DNA of 64,000 bases, taken from positions 1,860,001 to 1,924,000 of the forward strand of contig OZ243960.1 in the NCBI GenBank assembly GCA_965214435.1. Direction: 5' to 3'. The position numbers and the translations under genes were made by a program. This document shows positions 7,519-17,027 of the stretch, piece after piece; within the stretch, counting starts at the first letter, position 1; every line of letters begins with the position of its first letter. This DNA is from Rubrobacter_A sp965214435 (GTDB lineage: Bacteria > Actinomycetota > Rubrobacteria > Rubrobacterales > Rubrobacteraceae). Below the pieces are notes generated by a model that saw only the letters and a program-made list of their open reading frames with translations, had not been told where the DNA came from and searched no databases.

Positions 7519-8712
7519 CTAGGGTTTAGACATCGGAGCGAGCGCGATGAAAAGCAGTATTAAAACTCCGGCCACGGCGGTCGCGGCCCCTCCCAGAAGG
7601 TATGTGGAGCGAGGGCCGGTAGCGTCTACTAGAAACCCGCCGGCCGGGTAGGCGAGTACTTCTCCGGCGCTAAAGGAGAGGACCCGCACGGAGAATACCC
7701 GGCCCAGTAGGGCCTCCGGTACTCGTTTCTGGAGAATGGTGTCGGTGGTTACGTTGTCGAGGCCATTGGCGAGACCGGCTACCGCGAGGGCCGCGAGCGC
7801 GAAGACGAAGGTGGGGGAGAGGCCGGTGGCCGCGAGTGCTGCGGCGGAGACAAAGACGCCCAGAAAGAAGATGGGAAGCAGCCTCATGCGGTTACCGAGC
7901 ACCGCCATCAGGGCGGTGCCTAAGACCATCCCGCCGCCCCAGATACTTACGAGCAGACCGTAGCCGGCCTCTCCAGCATTAAAGGTGTTTTTGGCGAGGA
8001 ATACTTCGGCCGGGACGGTGGCGTTTATTGTCAGCATGGTCAGGAAAGCCCCGATCATTATGGCTAGTGGTACGCGGGCTCCGGCGAGATAACTGAAACC
8101 TTCTTTTAGTTCTCTAGTAAAAGTCGTCTCCTCGTTCCTCTCCGGACGGGGGAGCGGTATACGGTAGAGAAAGGCTGCGGAGATGAGATATGTCGCGGCG
8201 TCCAGGATAAAAGCTGTGTTCACTCCGACGGTGGCGACCAGCAGACCGCCGAGTGCTGGGCCGGCGGTGATCGAGACGCTAAAAGTCCCGCTGATAATGG
8301 CGTTAGCCCGCGTCAGGTCTCCATTGCCGACGACCCCCGGAAACGCCGCCCGGATAGTAGGGTTAAAGAACGTGCGGGCGACACCCATGAGAAAGAAGAG
8401 GGTGTAGAGCAGGTACAGGTCCCGGGTAAAGACCACTCCGATCACCAATCCCGCCCGGACGAGATCGCTCGCCACCAGGATCGCCCGCCGGTCGAAACGG
8501 TCGGCGTACACCCCGACCAGCGGACTCGCCAGCGTCGGCAACAGACGCGCCAGCAGAACCCCCCCAACGGCTGAAGCGTTGCCCGTGATCTGGACTACTA
8601 GTATCACCATCGCGACCAGCGAGACCGCATCCCCGATAAAGGAAACGCCCTGCCCGGCCCAGAGCCGCATGAACCGCCCATTCCTTAGAAGAGAGTCGCC
8701 TGTACCCTCCAT
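7519..8712 (-). CDS. MFS efflux transporter
   Basis: The 397-residue protein has about twelve membrane helices and the MFS signature region after helix 2 (GVYADRFDRRAIL). It ends ...APMSKP. The composition resembles the multidrug/macrolide-exporter-like MFS_3 group. ATG 8712 is chosen over GTG 8718 because GGAGG lies six bases before it and would abut the GTG. A promoter with an overlapping inverted repeat precedes it, suggesting repressor control. The substrate cannot be told from sequence. Confidence 0.85.
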   Translation of the reverse strand: MEGTGDSLLRNGRFMRLWAGQGVSFIGDAVSLVAMVILVVQITGNASAVGGVLLARLLPTLASPLVGVYADRFDRRAILVASDLVRAGLVIGVVFTRDLYLLYTLFFLMGVARTFFNPTIRAAFPGVVGNGDLTRANAIISGTFSVSITAGPALGGLLVATVGVNTAFILDAATYLISAAFLYRIPLPRPERNEETTFTRELKEGFSYLAGARVPLAIMIGAFLTMLTINATVPAEVFLAKNTFNAGEAGYGLLVSIWGGGMVLGTALMAVLGNRMRLLPIFFLGVFVSAAALAATGLSPTFVFALAALAVAGLANGLDNVTTDTILQKRVPEALLGRVFSVRVLSFSAGEVLAYPAGGFLVDATGPRSTYLLGGAATAVAGVLILLFIALAPMSKP

Positions 8713-8727
8713 CTTCACCCTCCAAAA

Positions 8728-8755
8728 ATAGTATGTCTACATTCTTGAATACTAT
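8728..8755. promoter_or_regulatory. Inverted-repeat operator candidate upstream of the MFS gene
   Basis: Exact 7-bp arms ATAGTAT (8728-8734) and ATACTAT (8749-8755) flank a 14-base spacer. The right arm overlaps the -10 hexamer of the MFS promoter, the expected position for a repressor site. No regulator gene is adjacent. Confidence 0.45.
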
Positions 8756-8778
8756 ACTAAGAGAACCGATACCCTCAA
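8751..8778 (-). promoter_or_regulatory. Sigma-70-type promoter for the MFS gene
   Basis: Minus strand TTGAGG (8773-8778) and TATAGT (8751-8756) with a 16-base spacer lie about 40 bases upstream of the ATG at 8712. The surrounding spacer is noticeably AT-rich compared with the rest of the window. Confidence 0.5.
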
Positions 8779-8891
8779 CAAGATAAAGTTACACCTCAAC
8801 TAGTAGTTTAGTACTACACATTTGTAACCAAAGTTAGAAGAAACCACGACTTTTTAGTTAAAATGTTAGTGCTACCTAATTAGTACTTTTG

Positions 8892-8990
8892 TTAGTCAGA
8901 TTTAGGAGTACGAAAATAGTACGTCTCCTTAGCCCCCTGATCTTCGGTAGTGATCTCCCCTTTACCCAAGACATTTGCGTTATCTTGCAT
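8892..8990 (-). CDS. Small ORF of 32 codons, unknown function
   Basis: ATG 8990 is preceded by AGGAGGG at nine bases and opens a 32-residue ORF beginning MQDNANVLGKGEITTED and ending YYFRTPKSD. It is charged, with no membrane segment or cysteine. The frame remains open upstream to 9083, but only this ATG has a good RBS. It sits about 180 bases ahead of the MFS gene on the same strand and could be a leader-type or accessory peptide. It matches no family I know, and RiPP enzymes are absent nearby. The rest of the 8713-9243 spacer is AT-rich at 8760-8890 and otherwise shows nothing I can identify. Confidence 0.4.
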   Translation of the reverse strand: MQDNANVLGKGEITTEDQGAKETYYFRTPKSD

Positions 8991-9243
8991 GCCACCTGAC
9001 CCTCCTGAACAATAGCGCACCTCCGGTACTCGCGCTCGCGACTCTGCTATTAGGCTTGGTCGGGCTTCCGATCCTACCGGCACCGGCTGTCGAAAAAGGT
9101 GGCACGAATAATTCCGCGAACCGGTATGGCCTGTACATGGTAGACATGACCTGCCACCCCACTCTCGTACCTTTTTGCGCAGGTTTTGGGGCGAAGGGAG
9201 CTATAAGTATGGGGCTCCGGGACTACGGCCGCCAGCCAGGGCT

Positions 9244-10758
9244 CTAGCCGGCAGTTTTGTACAACGCTCCGTACTTCGAGCGCAAGTAATCCGCAAGAGG
9301 TTTTACATCCAGTGATGATCCGGTCGCCTGCTCCAGGAGCTTTGCGGCCGGGTATTTGCTGCCGAACCGGTAGACGTTTTCCGTGAGCCAGCCGCGTAGA
9401 GCACTGAATTCTCCGGACCTCGCTTCGTCCGGGATGCCGGGGCGGGCTTCGAGGGCCGCTTTGTAGAACTGGGCGCTCATGATGTTGCCCAGGGTGTAGC
9501 CCTGGAACATGCCGCCGATAACGCCGTCGAACCAGTGGGCGTCCTGCAAGACGCCGTCCCGGTCGTCGTCTGGGGCTACCCCGAGGTCGGAGGCCATTCG
9601 CTCCCGCCAGGCTTGCGGCAGGTCGCGAACTTCGAGGTTGCCTTCCAGGAGGTCGAGTTCGAGGTCGAAACGCAGGATCACGTGCAGGTTGTAGGTCACC
9701 TCGTCGGACTCGGTCCTTATCAAAGAGCGCTCGACCTTGTTGATCGCCCGGTGGAACTCGTCGAGCGTGACGGAGCCAAGTTCCCCCGGAAAGACCGCCT
9801 GCAACCTGGGATAGAAGAACTCCCACGTCTCCCGGCTCCGGCCGACGATGTTCTCCCAGAGCCGCGACTGACTCTCGTGGACCCCGGCGGAAACACCCTC
9901 GCCGAGCGGCGTACCCTCGAATTCCCGGTCTATGCCCTGCTCGTAGAGGGCGTGTCCCGCCTCGTGAAGCGTGCTGAACAGGGGATTGCGGAGATCGTTG
10001 CGCCTTACGCGGGTGGTGATGCGCACGTCGCCCAGAGAAAGTTTCGTCATAAACGGGTGGGTGGTGAGATCATGCCGCCCGCGGCTAAAGTCGTAGCCGA
10101 AGCGTTCTACGACCTCTTCGGCGAAAGCCAGTTCTCTGGCGTCGGAGAACGCTCCCCGCAGGCACGAGTCGTCGGCGGGGGGTTGTTCGGAGATCTCCGC
10201 TACCAGCGGGACGAGGTGTTCCCGCAGCTCCGAGAAGACGGCGCGCACGGAGGCGGCGTCCATGCCGGGGTCCGACCACTCTATAAGAGGGTCCGCGACA
10301 TGCGCCTTCTCCGGGAAGAACTCGGCGTACCGGCGGCTGAGGTCCAGCGTCTTTTCCAGGTACGGCCGGACCATCTCGAAGTCGTTGGCCGGCCGGGCGC
10401 GCCTCCAGACCGCGGAAGCCGCCGAGGTGTGGCCCGAAAGCTCCGCGACGAAATCCGCCGGCAGCCGCGTGGCCCGCTCGTACTCGCGGCGGGTAACCCG
10501 GACCAGGGCCGCCGCGTCCGAGTTGTATCCGAGTTCCTCTTCATACGGCTGCAAAGCTTCGAGAAGCTCCCCAAGGCCCTCGTCCGTGAACTTCTCGTGC
10601 GCCAGACGCTCCACGGTGGAGATCTGGCGTCCCCGTGCAGCCTCCCCTCCGGAGGGCAGGTACGTTGACTGGTCCCACCACAGAAGAGCCCCGGCGTACC
10701 GCAGGTCGTAGACCTCCGCCAGCCGCTCTCTCAGCTTCCGCAACCTGTCCTCTACCAT
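9244..10758 (-). CDS. Carboxypeptidase Taq-type metallopeptidase (M32)
   Basis: The 504-residue protein has the M32 zinc motif HEAGH (TLHEAGHALYEQG, around residue 255) followed by the family-typical HESQSRLWEN segment, and is of normal family length. M32 enzymes are cytoplasmic, metal-dependent, broad-specificity C-terminal exopeptidases. ATG 10758 is preferred because AGGAAAGG precedes it; a GTG at 10779 would add seven residues. The gene is monocistronic and divergent from the oligopeptide importer, consistent with a role in peptide turnover, although that link is inference. Confidence 0.92.
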   Translation of the reverse strand: MVEDRLRKLRERLAEVYDLRYAGALLWWDQSTYLPSGGEAARGRQISTVERLAHEKFTDEGLGELLEALQPYEEELGYNSDAAALVRVTRREYERATRLPADFVAELSGHTSAASAVWRRARPANDFEMVRPYLEKTLDLSRRYAEFFPEKAHVADPLIEWSDPGMDAASVRAVFSELREHLVPLVAEISEQPPADDSCLRGAFSDARELAFAEEVVERFGYDFSRGRHDLTTHPFMTKLSLGDVRITTRVRRNDLRNPLFSTLHEAGHALYEQGIDREFEGTPLGEGVSAGVHESQSRLWENIVGRSRETWEFFYPRLQAVFPGELGSVTLDEFHRAINKVERSLIRTESDEVTYNLHVILRFDLELDLLEGNLEVRDLPQAWRERMASDLGVAPDDDRDGVLQDAHWFDGVIGGMFQGYTLGNIMSAQFYKAALEARPGIPDEARSGEFSALRGWLTENVYRFGSKYPAAKLLEQATGSSLDVKPLADYLRSKYGALYKTAG

Positions 10759-11291
10759 GGCACCTTTCCTGCGCTGCACGGTCAGACCTCAATCCGAACT
10801 TAGCAAAACCCGATCCCGTGCGAAAGAGGTCGTGAGTGCTGTACGCCGCAGGAAACCGTCCGCGGCACGACGATACTGAAAGAAAACCAGGAAAAGCAAG
10901 GTCAGAAGCCGCCATCTCGACAAAGATCCCGCCGCGGGGGAAGCTAGATCTTGTCCAGCCGTACAGTGCCGGATCGCCGTCACCCAGTTAGGCTCTACGG
11001 ATGATATGCACTATCGTACCGTCCAGGCTTACGGAACTTACTGCCATTAGGTCGCCCGGAAGAGTTCCAAAGCTTGCATTTTAGTCGCGGTTCGGGCTTA
11101 ATAAAGTGTGATGTCCGGCTTAGGGCGGGCAGGGGAGAGAGTGTGTGTCCAACCAGCCTCAAGGTTTACGCCTATCCGGGGCGACTAGTAAGTGAGGTGC
11201 AGGGCAACGGCGGAATACCCGAAACAGTACATAAGGCTCATATTAGATAAGCTGGATTTACGCTTGCAGGTATTTATAGAGAGGAGGGACT
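10759..11291. other. 533-bp divergent intergenic region
   Basis: This separates the M32 peptidase (minus) and the importer operon (plus). I find no convincing ORF, tRNA or recognisable riboswitch. An AT-rich stretch (about 11228-11250) and the RBS GAGGAGGG just before 11292 probably mark the importer promoter region, but no clear -35/-10 pair can be assigned. Confidence 0.4.
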
Positions 11292-12950
11292 TTGGGAAAG
11301 GCCAGAGGGTCGGATAGCGGTCCGGCGGAAAGCTCGCGGGAGGCGGGCGCCGGATGGGTGAGCCGCCGGGACTTCCTGAAGATGAGCGGGGTCGGGGTTG
11401 CGGGAGTCACCCTGCTCGGGGTGGCTGGCTGTGGCGGTGACGGCGGCGGTGAAGAGCAGGGTGGCGGACAGAACGGCGGCGGCGGTGGCAACAGGATCAC
11501 CGTCGGCTATGACCAGGAACCACAGATCCTGAACTCACTTATAACCGGGGGCGACCTGGCTGCCACCGAGGATACGACCACTGGGATCACACAGTCCCCG
11601 ATACGGCCTATGCCGGACCTTACGTATGCGCCGGAACTGGCCGACGGGGAGCCGGAGACCTCGGAGAACCCGTTCACGGTTCAGTACACGCTCAAAGAGG
11701 GTCTCACGTGGTCCGACGGGGAGCCCTTGACCAGCGAGGATGCCCGGTGGACCTACGACCAGATCATGGACGAGAACAACCAGATCATTACCCGCGAAGG
11801 TTGGGACAAAATCGAGAGCTTCGAGACCCCCGACGACCGGACGGTCCGCATGGTCTTCTCCGAGCCCTACGCCCCGTGGCGGGTGCTCGTGAGCGAGATA
11901 ATCCTCCCCAAGCACGTCTACGAGGGCCAGGACTTTAACGAAGCGCTCAACAACGAGATCGTCGGCAGTGGTCCGTTCGTGCTCGAAGAGTGGAACAAGG
12001 GGCAGAGCCTCACGCTGGCGCGTAACGAGAACTACTGGGGAGATCCGCCCGCGCTGGACCGGATCACCTTCCGGTTTATCACGGACACGAACTCGGTCAT
12101 AGCGGCGCTACAGGCGGGCGAGGTGGACTTCATCAACCCGCCGCCGGACATCGGGCTTCTGGAGCGTTTGCGGGGTATTCAGGGTACAAATACGGAAACG
12201 GCCCCGGGCACCATCTGGGAGCATATAGCTTTCAATACCGACAAGATAGATAACTTGAGTCTGCGCCAAGCCATAGCCTACGGTGTAAACCGCGAGCAGG
12301 TCCTGACTGAGATACTGCCCGGACAGGTCACAGAGTTGAACAGCGTCCTGGTGCCGGAGCAGGAGCTTTACTACACCCCGGCGTGGGAGCAATATGGCTA
12401 CGACCCTGAGCGGGCCCGCCAGCTCGTCGAGCAGGCTCAGTCCGAGGGTGCTGAGACGACCATTGAGTTCTCGACGACCTCCGGCAATGCCCTGCGCGAG
12501 ACGCTGCAGCAAGCCGTTCAGCAGCAGCTAAGCGACATCGGCATCACCGTGAACATAAATAACTACGCGGCCCAGGACTTCTTCGGTAACGTAACCCCGG
12601 AGGGCGACTTCCAGATGGGCGAGTGGGCTTGGCTCTCGACGCCGGACCCGCAGCTCACGCTGCTCTTCGGCGGGAATGCCATACCGCCGGAAGGGCAGAA
12701 CTACTACCGGTACGATAATCAGGAGGTCACCCGGCTCCTGGAGCAGTCCGACGTTGCGGTGGACGACTCTGAGCGCGCGGATCTGCTCAAGCAGGCCCAG
12801 AATCTCATGGCCGAGGACGTGCCCCTGATCCCGATGTTCCAGCGGCCGGTGTACTACTCCTACAACGAGAACCTCCAGGGACCGGAAGTCAACCCGACTA
12901 TAGCCGGCCCGTACTGGAATGTGGGCGAGTGGTCGCTGCAAAGCGGCTAG
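11292..12950 (+). CDS. Tat-exported oligopeptide/dipeptide-binding lipoprotein (SBP family 5)
   Basis: The 552-residue protein has a twin-arginine motif (SRRDFLKM, about 24-31) followed by a lipobox ending in Cys at about 52 (GVAGC), so it is predicted to be folded before export and lipid anchored. The mature part has the family 5 extracellular solute-binding organisation, including the EPYAPWR and VGSGPFVLEEW elements. It should deliver peptides to the permease encoded next. The TTG start is supported by GAGGAGGG six bases upstream. It is the first gene of a five-gene transporter operon. Confidence 0.93.
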   Translation: MGKARGSDSGPAESSREAGAGWVSRRDFLKMSGVGVAGVTLLGVAGCGGDGGGEEQGGGQNGGGGGNRITVGYDQEPQILNSLITGGDLAATEDTTTGITQSPIRPMPDLTYAPELADGEPETSENPFTVQYTLKEGLTWSDGEPLTSEDARWTYDQIMDENNQIITREGWDKIESFETPDDRTVRMVFSEPYAPWRVLVSEIILPKHVYEGQDFNEALNNEIVGSGPFVLEEWNKGQSLTLARNENYWGDPPALDRITFRFITDTNSVIAALQAGEVDFINPPPDIGLLERLRGIQGTNTETAPGTIWEHIAFNTDKIDNLSLRQAIAYGVNREQVLTEILPGQVTELNSVLVPEQELYYTPAWEQYGYDPERARQLVEQAQSEGAETTIEFSTTSGNALRETLQQAVQQQLSDIGITVNINNYAAQDFFGNVTPEGDFQMGEWAWLSTPDPQLTLLFGGNAIPPEGQNYYRYDNQEVTRLLEQSDVAVDDSERADLLKQAQNLMAEDVPLIPMFQRPVYYSYNENLQGPEVNPTIAGPYWNVGEWSLQSG

Positions 12951-13019
12951 GACCGGAGAGGCGGGCTTGAGATAAAACGTTTCGTGGCAGAGCGGGTGTC
13001 GGAGAAAGAGGGTAGATAG

Positions 13020-13979
13020 GTGCTCGCCTATGTTATACGCCGGATACTCTTTAGCATCGTGGTACTTATCTTTTCCAGCATGGCGATCTTTATGCTGGTC
13101 CGGCTCTCGGGCGACCCGCTGGCTCAATTGCGGCAGAACCCCCGGATCACCGGGGACGACATAGAGCGCATCTCGAAGATTTACGGTCTCGACCAGCCGC
13201 TGCCGCAGCAGTACCTGCTCTGGGTCGGCGGCATGCTCCAGGGAGACCTCGGGACGAGCTTCAAGCAGAACGCGCCGGTCAACGACATCATCGGCCGCCG
13301 GGTCGGGCCGACCGTACTGCTCATCGGGACCTCGCTCGTGGTTACCGTCCTGATCGCCGTCCCGCTCGGCATCTTCCAGGCGATAAGGAAGTACAGTTTC
13401 CTGGACAACCTGTTTACGTTCGGGGCTTTTACCGGCTTTAGCACGCCGGTATTCGTACTGGCTCTGTTCCTGCAACTCATACTCGGGGTGTACTTAACCC
13501 GGTGGGCCGGGACCAGGATCTTCTACACCTCGGGTATGACTACCACGGGTGGCTTCGTGGACCTTTTGCAGCACCTGGTGTTGCCGGTGGCGTCCATAGC
13601 CGTTATAAGCATCGCCCAGTACAGCCGCTTCCAGCGCAGCGCGATGCTGAACGTGCTCTCCACGGACTACCTGCGGACGGCGAGAGCCAAGGGACTCTCG
13701 CGGGCGAAGGTGTACTTCAAGCACGCGTTGCGGAACGCGATCATCCCGATAGTCACGCTGGTAGCGCTGTCCATGGGGACCGTGCTGGCGGGCGCGATAG
13801 TCACGGAGTCGGTCTTTGCCTGGCCGGGTTTAGGGTTCTTGCTCATAGATAGCCTGACCAAGGCAGACTACAATGTTGCGCGAAGCCTGATCATGCTGAT
13901 CGCGGTCGTCATCGTGATATTCAACCTCATAGCGGACCTGCTCTACGCCGCCGTGGACCCGCGTATCCGGTACAACTAG
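13020..13979 (+). CDS. Peptide ABC transporter permease (DppB/OppB family)
   Basis: The 319-residue protein has six membrane helices and the inner-membrane permease signature with the EAA-type loop (DYLRTARAKGLSRAKVYFKHALRNA). The N-terminal helix YVIRRILFSIVVL and the GDPLAQL stretch are typical of DppB/OppB. The GTG start follows a GAGGGT RBS. It pairs with the next permease to form the transmembrane channel. Confidence 0.95.
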   Translation: MLAYVIRRILFSIVVLIFSSMAIFMLVRLSGDPLAQLRQNPRITGDDIERISKIYGLDQPLPQQYLLWVGGMLQGDLGTSFKQNAPVNDIIGRRVGPTVLLIGTSLVVTVLIAVPLGIFQAIRKYSFLDNLFTFGAFTGFSTPVFVLALFLQLILGVYLTRWAGTRIFYTSGMTTTGGFVDLLQHLVLPVASIAVISIAQYSRFQRSAMLNVLSTDYLRTARAKGLSRAKVYFKHALRNAIIPIVTLVALSMGTVLAGAIVTESVFAWPGLGFLLIDSLTKADYNVARSLIMLIAVVIVIFNLIADLLYAAVDPRIRYN

Positions 13980-13991
13980 AAAGGTAGCCCC

Positions 13992-14915
13992 ATGGCGAGA
14001 AAAGACAACGTCGCGGTCGAGGGGGCGCAGCCGACGGCGGCGGCCGAAGGTGGACAGACTGGGGCCGTTCGGGGGCGCTCCCAGCGCGAGATCGTCTGGA
14101 ACCGCTTTAAGCGGCACCGGCTGGCGGTGATCTGCGGTTTCTTGCTCATCGGGTTGTACCTGGCGGCGGCCGCCGCACCCCTTATAGCGCCCTACGGCTA
14201 CGCCGAGATCGATTACACCGCGATAAACCAGGGACCGAGTTGGGCGCACCCGATGGGCGCGGACAACCTGGGCCGCGACGAGTTGACCCGCGTGATCTAC
14301 GGCGGCCGGGTATCGCTTTTGGTCGGGCTTAGCGTGGGCGTGTTCTCGACGGTCCTCGGGGCCGCGGTCGGGATAGTCGCCGGGTTCTACGGGCGCTTTG
14401 TAGATACGATCGTGATGGCCGTTACCGACTTCTGGCTTACGCTGCCGTTCCTGGCGGTGCTGCTGGTGCTGGGCGCAATCTTTCAGTTTACCCCGGTCAC
14501 TATATCCATCGTGTTGGTCCTCATCCTCTGGCCCCCGATAGCCCGGCTGGTGCGTGGAGAGGTCTTGTCGCTGCGCGGTCAGGAATACGTGCAGGCGGCG
14601 AAAGCCATCGGGGTGTCGGGGCTGCGGACGATGCTCCGCCACATTCTGCCGAACACGGTCGGGATAATGCTGGTCCAGGCTACGCTCATCACGGCGGAAG
14701 CTATCCTGATAGAAAGCGTATTATCCTTTCTCGGTCTCGGCATCCAGCCTCCGACGCCCTCGTGGGGCAACATGCTCGCGGACGCCCGGACCACTATCAC
14801 CCTCTATCCGTGGCTGGCGATCTTCCCCGGGTTAATGATAATAATCACGGCGCTCTCGGTTAACTTCCTCGGCGACGGTCTCCGGGACGCCCTCGACCCC
14901 CAGGCGACGGAGTAA
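13992..14915 (+). CDS. Peptide ABC transporter permease (DppC/OppC family)
   Basis: The 307-residue protein has the OppC N-terminal segment (RFKRHRLAVICGFLLI), the HPMGADNLGRDELTRVIYGGR signature region after the first helix, and the EAA loop (EYVQAAKAIGVSG) near 190. It is the second subunit of the importer channel. ATG at 13992 is 12 bases after the dppB-like stop. Confidence 0.95.
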   Translation: MARKDNVAVEGAQPTAAAEGGQTGAVRGRSQREIVWNRFKRHRLAVICGFLLIGLYLAAAAAPLIAPYGYAEIDYTAINQGPSWAHPMGADNLGRDELTRVIYGGRVSLLVGLSVGVFSTVLGAAVGIVAGFYGRFVDTIVMAVTDFWLTLPFLAVLLVLGAIFQFTPVTISIVLVLILWPPIARLVRGEVLSLRGQEYVQAAKAIGVSGLRTMLRHILPNTVGIMLVQATLITAEAILIESVLSFLGLGIQPPTPSWGNMLADARTTITLYPWLAIFPGLMIIITALSVNFLGDGLRDALDPQATE

Positions 14916-14918
14916 ACA

Positions 14919-15947
14919 ATGGCGATGCTCGAAGTGAACAACCTCAAGACCCACTTCAAGACCCAGGATGGTATCGTCAAGGCGGTGGACGGCGTCTCGT
15001 TCACCTTGGAAAGAGGCGAAACCATGGGTATCGTCGGGGAGTCCGGCAGCGGCAAGAGCGTTACGGCGCTCTCCATGATGCAGCTCAACTCGACCCCGCC
15101 GGGGTACTATCCGGAAGGCGAGATCTTGTTCGAGGGGCGAGACCTGCTAAAGACTTCGGAAAAGCAGCTGCAAAAAATCCGGGGCGACGACATAGCCATG
15201 ATATTCCAGGACCCGATGACCAGCCTTAACCCGGTCTTTACGGTAGGGAACCAGATCTCCGAGGCTATACGACTCCACCAGGACGTCTCTAAAAGCGAGG
15301 CCCGTGAGCGGGCCATAGAGGTGCTATCCGACGTCGGCCTGCCGAACCCCGAGAAGCGGATCGACGACTACCCGCACCAGTACTCGGGTGGTATGCGCCA
15401 GCGGGCCATGATCGCCATGGCCCTCTCGTGCAACCCGAAAGTGCTCATAGCCGACGAGCCGACGACAGCCCTCGACGTGACCATTCAGGCCCAGATCCTG
15501 GAGCTAATGGCCGACCTCCAGGAGAAGTACGATACCGCCATCGTGATGATCACCCACGACTTGGGCGTCGTCGCCCAGATTGCCGACAAGGTAATGGTGA
15601 TGTACGCCGGGCGCGCCGTGGAGCAGGCTTTCACCGACAATCTATTCTACGACCCGCTGATGCCCTACTCCTGGTCGCTTTTGCGCTCCTTGCCCCGTTT
15701 GGACACCGCGGGCGAGACTCGGCTCTTGCCGATAAAAGGCTCGCCGCCGTCCCTGATCTTCCTGCCCGACGGCTGCAACTTTAGCCCCCGCTGTCCCTTT
15801 GCCCGGGACGAGTGCAAGGAGGTGGACCCGGCCTTGGAAGAGAAGAAGCCGGACCACCGGGCGGCATGCATACTCTCCGTGGAAGAGGTCGAAGAGGAGA
15901 AACGCCGGGCCGACGAGAAGCTCGGGGTCGGGAAAGGAGCGGGCTAG
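14919..15947 (+). CDS. Peptide ABC transporter ATPase (DppD/OppD family)
   Basis: The 342-residue ATPase has Walker A GESGSGKS (40-47), the signature YSGGMRQRAM (about 155) and Walker B VLIADEPTTALD. It ends with the oligopeptide-transporter C-terminal domain and its Cys cluster (CNFSPRCPFARDEC). It energises the importer as a heterodimer with the following gene, whose ATG abuts this stop. Confidence 0.95.
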   Translation: MAMLEVNNLKTHFKTQDGIVKAVDGVSFTLERGETMGIVGESGSGKSVTALSMMQLNSTPPGYYPEGEILFEGRDLLKTSEKQLQKIRGDDIAMIFQDPMTSLNPVFTVGNQISEAIRLHQDVSKSEARERAIEVLSDVGLPNPEKRIDDYPHQYSGGMRQRAMIAMALSCNPKVLIADEPTTALDVTIQAQILELMADLQEKYDTAIVMITHDLGVVAQIADKVMVMYAGRAVEQAFTDNLFYDPLMPYSWSLLRSLPRLDTAGETRLLPIKGSPPSLIFLPDGCNFSPRCPFARDECKEVDPALEEKKPDHRAACILSVEEVEEEKRRADEKLGVGKGAG

Positions 15948-16991
15948 ATGACCGCAACCAACGGAAGCAGCGATTACCTGCTGGAGACCCGTAACGTAAA
16001 GATGTACTTCCCGATAAAAGCCGGTGTACTGAAGCGGACCGTCGGTCACATAAAAGCTGTGGACGGCGTGGACCTCAAAGTGCGGCGCGGTGAGACGTTG
16101 GGCCTTGTGGGAGAGTCCGGATGCGGCAAGAGTACGCTGGCGAAGTTGATCCTGCGGCTCGACGACCCTACCGACGGCGAGGTTCTGTTCGAGGGCGAGA
16201 ACATCCTCGGCTACGGACGCCGGCAGATGCTGCCCGTGAGGCGCGACATGCAAATAATATTTCAGGACCCCTACGCCTCCTTGAATCCCCGCATGACCGT
16301 TGGGAACATCGTCGCTGAGCCGCTAAAGACCCACGGCATAGAAGGCGACACCAAAAAGCGGGTCCAGGATCTTCTGGATATCGTGGGTCTATCGTCGGAG
16401 CACTACAACCGCTACCCGCACGAGTTCTCCGGAGGGCAGCGCCAGAGGATAGGCGTGGCCCGGGCCATCGCGCTCAACCCGAAGCTTATAATCTGCGACG
16501 AGCCGGTCTCGGCGCTGGACGTCTCGATCCAGGCTCAGGTGGTTAACCTGCTCGAAGACCTCCAGAAAGAGTTCGACCTCACCTACATATTTATCGCCCA
16601 CGACCTCTCGATCGTGAAGCACATAGCGGACCGGGTCGCGGTTATGTACCTGGGCAAGATCGTGGAGTTCGCTGACCAGACAGACTTATTTAAAGCTCCG
16701 CGTCACCCCTACACGGGCTCTCTACTCTCGGCCATCCCGTTACCGGACCCCGTAAAGGAGCGCGAGCGGCAGCGTATAGTGCTCAAGGGAGACGTTCCCT
16801 CCCCGGCGAACCCGCCTTCGGGCTGCACGTTCCATACCCGGTGCCCGAGGGCTCAGCAATACTGCACCGAGAACGTGCCGGCTCTGGAGTCCCAGGGGTC
16901 TAGTCATAGCGCATCCTGCTTTTTCCCGCTCGAAGAGGGGCAGAAGATCGAGTCTCCCGCCGAAAGCACCCCGCGCAGCACCGGAGAGTAA
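15948..16991 (+). CDS. Peptide ABC transporter ATPase (DppF/OppF family)
   Basis: The 347-residue ATPase has Walker A GESGCGKS (about 53-60), the Q-loop segment IIFQDPYASLNPRM characteristic of DppF/OppF, the signature FSGGQRQRIG, Walker B LIICDEPVSALD and the C-terminal Cys cluster (CTFHTRCPRAQQYC). The ATG immediately follows the stop of the partner ATPase. Confidence 0.95.
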   Translation: MTATNGSSDYLLETRNVKMYFPIKAGVLKRTVGHIKAVDGVDLKVRRGETLGLVGESGCGKSTLAKLILRLDDPTDGEVLFEGENILGYGRRQMLPVRRDMQIIFQDPYASLNPRMTVGNIVAEPLKTHGIEGDTKKRVQDLLDIVGLSSEHYNRYPHEFSGGQRQRIGVARAIALNPKLIICDEPVSALDVSIQAQVVNLLEDLQKEFDLTYIFIAHDLSIVKHIADRVAVMYLGKIVEFADQTDLFKAPRHPYTGSLLSAIPLPDPVKERERQRIVLKGDVPSPANPPSGCTFHTRCPRAQQYCTENVPALESQGSSHSASCFFPLEEGQKIESPAESTPRSTGE

Positions 16992-17027
16992 GCTTTTTTA
17001 ACCGGGGTTGGCGGCTAAACTAACCGC

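Noticed and set aside
8892..8990. 32-codon ORF as a lasso-peptide or other RiPP precursor
   Set aside because: There is no Thr at the -2 leader position and no modifying enzymes nearby.
8975..9247. 90-codon plus-strand ORF with a hydrophobic N-terminus
   Set aside because: No RBS, no conserved features, and it crosses the end of the opposite-strand carboxypeptidase gene.
9535..10668. 377-codon plus-strand ORF
   Set aside because: Antisense of the M32 carboxypeptidase, which has intact catalytic motifs.
12528..13475. 315-codon minus-strand ORF
   Set aside because: It lies wholly opposite the binding protein and permease genes, with composition typical of antisense frames in GC-rich DNA.
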